A stretch of 64,000 nucleotides of DNA from the NCBI GenBank assembly GCA_947502765.1, contig CANNBA010000006.1, positions 1 to 64,000 of the forward strand. Direction: 5' to 3'. The notes under the pieces were generated by a model. It saw nothing but the letters and a program-made list of their open reading frames with translations, did not search any database and was not told the origin of the DNA. This DNA comes from BACL11 sp945865535. Its GTDB lineage: Bacteria > Bacteroidota > Bacteroidia > Flavobacteriales > BACL11. How positions within the stretch are numbered: the stretch's first letter is position 1; each line of letters opens with the position of its first letter. Of the stretch, positions 61,063 to 64,000 are shown one piece after another. A program made the position numbers and the translations under genes.

Positions 61063-62181
61063 ATGATAAAAAAAATAGCTACTTTAATACTAATAGCTTC
61101 CACTTCTATTAATGCTCAAGAAAGATGCGGAACTGAAGCAATTACCAAGCGTAGGATGGAAATTTATCCTGAGTACCGAATTGCAAGAGAAAAAGTAAAT
61201 GTTCAAACTGAACAAAGGATTGGAAATCACCCTAATTATAGTGAAAAAACAATTATCACTATTCCAGTTGTAGTACATGTGGTTTGGAATACAAGTGCTC
61301 AAAACATCTCTGATGCCCAAATACAATCCCAAATAGATGTACTAAATAAAGATTATAGAAGAACAAATATTGATGTAATAAACACCCCTAGTGTTTGGCA
61401 AGCCATAGCTGCAGATTGTGAAATTGAATTTTGTCTTGCTACAACTGATCCAAACGGACAGCCAACAACAGGAATTACCCGAACCCAAACTACTCATGGC
61501 CCTTTTGGAATGGAAAGCGATATACATACTTCTTCTTTGGGTGGTAAAGATGACTGGCCAAATGATGATTATTTAAATATTTGGGTGTGTAATATTAGTA
61601 GCGGGCTTTTAGGTTATGCAACTCCACCGAGCAATTGGATTGGAGATGGTGATGGGCTTGTAATTGGATACAAATATTTTGGAACAACTGGGACGCTTTC
61701 ACCTCCATTTAATAAAGGAAGAACTGCCACGCATGAATTAGGCCACTGGCTCAATTTAGATCATCTTTGGGGAGCTTGGGGGAGTTGTGGTAACGATCAA
61801 GTTAGTGATACTCCTAAACAAGAAACAGAAAATTATTCATGTCCTGGATTTCCTTTAAATATAAATGCTTGCAGCACAACAAATGCGAATGGCGATATGT
61901 TTATGAATTACATGGATTACACCAATGATGCTTGTATGAATCTATTCACTGCCGGGCAGAAAACAAGAATGCTTGCTGCAATAAATCAGTACAGACCAAA
62001 TATGCTAAGCCATAATTTATGTAGCGGAACAACAAGTATCTTAGAAACAAAGTCTACAAAAAAAGAACTTGTAAAAATTATTGATATTTTAGGAAGAGAA
62101 ACAAACAGACAACATTCAAACACTCCTTTGTTCTATATTTATGATGATGGAAGTGTCGAGAAAAAGATAATTATTGAATAA
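61063..62181 (+). CDS. Secreted M43-family (pappalysin-like) zinc metalloprotease with T9SS sorting domain
   Basis: A 372-residue secreted protease. A signal peptide (IKKIATLILIASTSINAQ, cleavage near 19) is followed by a propeptide-like segment, then the metzincin site HELGHWLNLDHLWG with three zinc ligands and a downstream Met-turn (MFMNYMDYTNDACMN). The last 45 or so residues (KKELVKIIDILGRE...PLFYIYDDGSVEKKIIIE) look like a shortened type A C-terminal sorting domain for T9SS. I chose ATG 61063 because the frame's TTG at 61039 lies inside the -7 box. Substrates are unknown; adhesin or nutrient-protein cleavage outside the cell is plausible. Confidence 0.9.
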   Translation: MIKKIATLILIASTSINAQERCGTEAITKRRMEIYPEYRIAREKVNVQTEQRIGNHPNYSEKTIITIPVVVHVVWNTSAQNISDAQIQSQIDVLNKDYRRTNIDVINTPSVWQAIAADCEIEFCLATTDPNGQPTTGITRTQTTHGPFGMESDIHTSSLGGKDDWPNDDYLNIWVCNISSGLLGYATPPSNWIGDGDGLVIGYKYFGTTGTLSPPFNKGRTATHELGHWLNLDHLWGAWGSCGNDQVSDTPKQETENYSCPGFPLNINACSTTNANGDMFMNYMDYTNDACMNLFTAGQKTRMLAAINQYRPNMLSHNLCSGTTSILETKSTKKELVKIIDILGRETNRQHSNTPLFYIYDDGSVEKKIIIE

Positions 62182-62198
62182 CTAATCTGCTAAATAAT

Positions 62199-62230
62199 AA
62201 AAAGTTCAACTATGTAGTTGGGCTTTTTTT
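62199..62230. terminator. Bidirectional terminator between the M43 protease and EamA genes
   Basis: AAAAAGTTCAACT (62199-62211) pairs with AGTTGGGCTTTTT (62216 onward), using two G-T pairs, around a 4-base loop, followed by T to 62230. The A-run on the other side serves the minus strand. It overlaps the stop codon of the EamA gene. Confidence 0.75.
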
Positions 62231-63088
62231 GTTTACCAAATACACTCCACTTAATATTATTACAGAACCAAGTACATGATAACTTGTAATAATCTCTCCA
62301 TCTAAAACACCCCAAAAAATGGCTACAATTGGAATTAAATAGGTTATTGAGGAAGTAAAAATTGCAGAAGAACGGTTAAGTAATCTATTAAAAATTATTG
62401 CAGCCATGGAAGTTCCTAATACAGAAAGCAAAGCAATATAACCAAGTGCTTTATAACCATCTGGATGAGTATGTAACTGATATAAGAAACTAGTGTTAAA
62501 GAGATAAACTGCAGCTATTGGGCCAATAATCAAAAAGGCCAGGGCAGCTATTGAAGCAGGATTCAAATCCTGAAGGTATTTTTTAATCACATTAATACTT
62601 GTTGCATAAAAAATAGTTGCCAAAACAACCAAAAAAATATAGCCATTAAAAGCAAACCCATCTTTAAGAGTACTAAAAGCAAGAAATACAATCCCTAATA
62701 AACCCAAGAAAATACCTAAGATATTTGCTTTTGATGGTTTTGCACTAAAAAAATAAACGCCAAGAATAAGTGTAAATAAAGGCACTATGCCATTCAATGT
62801 TCCAACTAAAGAGCTATCTAGCTCTGTTTGAGCCTTTGTAAATAAAAATGCAGGAATTCCATTGCCTAAAAATGCCGAAATGACTATAGGGAAATAATGT
62901 TTTGGCTTAACAAGCTTAAAAGCTTGTGGCAAAAATGGTGTTAAAGAAACAAAAGCAATAACAATCCTTAAAGCGGCAACCTCCATGAAATTAAAAACCT
63001 CAAGACCTCTTTTCATTAAAATAAAAGAACTACCCCAAATCAAAGCTAAAAATGCTAATGATGCGTAATTCCTTACTGACTTTTCCAT
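62210..63088 (-). CDS. EamA (drug/metabolite transporter superfamily) permease
   Basis: A 292-residue membrane protein with ten predicted helices in two EamA repeats (about 5-135 and 148-288). The start YASLAFLALIWGSSFILMKRGLEVF and the second-half HVLGSVIILSGVYLVNK are typical. Exported metabolites are not predictable. It overlaps gldD by 16 bases, which places it in the gldE-gldD transcript, but no functional link to gliding is known. Confidence 0.85.
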   Translation of the reverse strand: MEKSVRNYASLAFLALIWGSSFILMKRGLEVFNFMEVAALRIVIAFVSLTPFLPQAFKLVKPKHYFPIVISAFLGNGIPAFLFTKAQTELDSSLVGTLNGIVPLFTLILGVYFFSAKPSKANILGIFLGLLGIVFLAFSTLKDGFAFNGYIFLVVLATIFYATSINVIKKYLQDLNPASIAALAFLIIGPIAAVYLFNTSFLYQLHTHPDGYKALGYIALLSVLGTSMAAIIFNRLLNRSSAIFTSSITYLIPIVAIFWGVLDGEIITSYHVLGSVIILSGVYLVNKKSPTT

Positions 63089-63630
63089 CTAAATGTCTTA
63101 ATAATATGTTTTACATCATCTTTCAGAAAGTTATTTATAGGCAAAATGGAATCAGTAACTTCAGTATTAAAATACAAAGCTCCTCTAAAAAAATGATTTA
63201 CACTATCGGTTAAATAAAATTGAGTTGCGGTTGCTGTAACTCCATCATAATCATAGAGCAAGCCGTAAACTTTATCCTCATCATTAATATAAACTGATTC
63301 CGAAATAGCATCCGCCTGCATATCATGTTTATAGGCAAGGCTTCTGGACTGTTCAATGTGTTCTGCTAAGTTGCTTTCAATAGGCAGATAGGTAATATGA
63401 AGCACTCCATTTTGACCTGGAAACTCAAGATTATAAAAACAATCTTGATCTGTCTTTTTCAAATTGCTATAAATTGGTTTTTCAAAAGAAAAATTACAAT
63501 CAACATCAATTTTTTCATATTCTTTATTTGGCAAATCAATTTTAAAAAATGCTCTTGGTTTTGGAGTATAATTATCCGAACATGCCCCAAAAAATAAAGC
63601 AAACAAAAACAGAATGCTAATTCTCATCAA
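63073..63630 (-). CDS. gldD: Gliding motility lipoprotein GldD
   Basis: A 185-residue lipoprotein with a lipobox FGAC (Cys near 17) followed by SDNYTPKPRAFFKIDLPNKEYEKID, the diagnostic GldD start. The body ends with FLKDDVKHIIKTFRWK, also conserved. GldD is needed for gliding and T9SS function in Flavobacterium johnsoniae, with its exact job unknown. It overlaps gldE by 14 bases, the same gldE-gldD order as in that species. Confidence 0.93.
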   Translation of the reverse strand: MMRISILFLFALFFGACSDNYTPKPRAFFKIDLPNKEYEKIDVDCNFSFEKPIYSNLKKTDQDCFYNLEFPGQNGVLHITYLPIESNLAEHIEQSRSLAYKHDMQADAISESVYINDEDKVYGLLYDYDGVTATATQFYLTDSVNHFFRGALYFNTEVTDSILPINNFLKDDVKHIIKTFRWKSQ

Positions 63631-64000
63631 TAGTCACTTTTAAACGTTTAATTTTCCTCAAATCAGCAGATTCTACCACGATAGTAAATGGAGTAATTTT
63701 ATAAACAGTTCCAATCTTTGGAATATTTCCCTCTAACTCTAAAACCAAACCAGCTAAAGTATCATACTCTCCTTTTATTTTATCAAAAAAATCTATTTCT
63801 GCTTTTGTAATTTTTAAAAAATCATTTAATGATATTTTTCCTTCAAAAATATAATTATGCTCATCTAATTTCGAATACACATTATCATCAACATCAAACT
63901 CATCATTAATTTCTCCTACAATTTCTTCAAGTACATCTTCTAGAGTAACTAATCCTGAAGTTCCCCCATATTCATCAACTACAATTGCTAAATGATTCTT
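63617..64000 (-). CDS. gldE: Gliding motility-associated protein GldE, C-terminal part (CBS/CorC-HlyC type; runs off the window)
   Basis: The last 127 codons of a gene that continues past base 64000. The visible part begins inside the second CBS domain, with HLAIVVDEYGGTSGLVTLEDVLEEIVGEI, and ends with a CorC/HlyC transporter-associated domain (YIFEGKISLNDFLKI...GDTLAGLVLELEG-like pattern and VESADLRKIKRLKVTI). Alone this would be called a hemolysin-family protein; the overlap with gldD identifies it as GldE. A GTG at 63878-63880 can be mistaken for a start, but the frame is open to the window edge. Confidence 0.88.
   Translation of the reverse strand, partial: KNHLAIVVDEYGGTSGLVTLEDVLEEIVGEINDEFDVDDNVYSKLDEHNYIFEGKISLNDFLKITKAEIDFFDKIKGEYDTLAGLVLELEGNIPKIGTVYKITPFTIVVESADLRKIKRLKVTIDEN

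Noticed and set aside
1..64000. CRISPR arrays, tRNA or rRNA genes, insertion sequences, prophage
   Set aside because: No repeat-spacer arrays, transposase or integrase motifs, terminal inverted repeats or cloverleaf/rRNA signatures were seen; the gaps are too short to hold most of them.

Overview
The window is AT-rich chromosomal DNA from a gliding-type member of the Bacteroidota, most likely order Flavobacteriales. The signs are the type IX secretion/gliding genes (gldK, gldL, gldM, gldN, a porP/sprF gene, gldB, gldC, gldD and part of gldE), the Bacteroidota-type -7 promoter box TAnnTTTG before many genes, A-rich leaders in place of Shine-Dalgarno sites, and an FtsZ and TopA of Bacteroidota build. 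I saw no insertion sequence, prophage, CRISPR array, rRNA or tRNA gene. Coding density is very high and no gene-free stretch exceeds 300 bases.

Layout. (1) 1-10822, minus strand: the start of gpsA, then a surface-polysaccharide operon read from a promoter near 10820. In transcription order it holds a chain-length regulator, UDP-sugar dehydrogenase, flippase, polymerase/ligase, a putative glycosyltransferase, a GNAT/FemAB-like protein, a GT2 glycosyltransferase, an initiating phosphosugar transferase, an aminotransferase and a membrane 4,6-dehydratase. (2) 10974-16631, minus: the T9SS core operon porP/sprF-gldK-gldL-gldM-gldN, closed by a hairpin terminator. (3) 16762-20258, minus: an arginase-family protein and topA. 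(4) 20324-26631, plus: miaB, a sensor-less sigma-54 activator (EBP), lptE, a small TPR protein, secG, then groES-groEL behind a sigma-54-type -24/-12 promoter. (5) 26692-41820, minus: a complete dcw cluster, mraZ-rsmH-ftsL-ftsI-murE-mraY-murD-ftsW-murG-murC-ftsQ-ftsA-ftsZ, with three 10-bp-spaced MraZ-type repeats upstream. (6) 41932-64000: housekeeping genes on both strands, including engB, gldBC, nadE, lnt, pssA, purS, lptB, tatC, kdsD, recQ, an M20 peptidase, serS, rpmA and rplU, a secreted M43 protease with a short T9SS sorting signal, an EamA transporter and gldDE.

How the genes work together. Most of the window builds or maintains the cell envelope: peptidoglycan precursors and the divisome (dcw), LPS export and Kdo supply (lptE, lptB, kdsD), lipoprotein maturation (lnt), phospholipid synthesis (pssA), protein export (secG, tatC, T9SS) and surface glycan. 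The most interesting regulatory signal is the pairing of a sigma-54 activator gene with a sigma-54-type promoter on groESL in the same cluster. GACA/TGTC half-sites lie upstream of both groESL and the activator's own operon, and there is no CIRCE element. This suggests a chaperonin regulon controlled by sigma-54 in this lineage.
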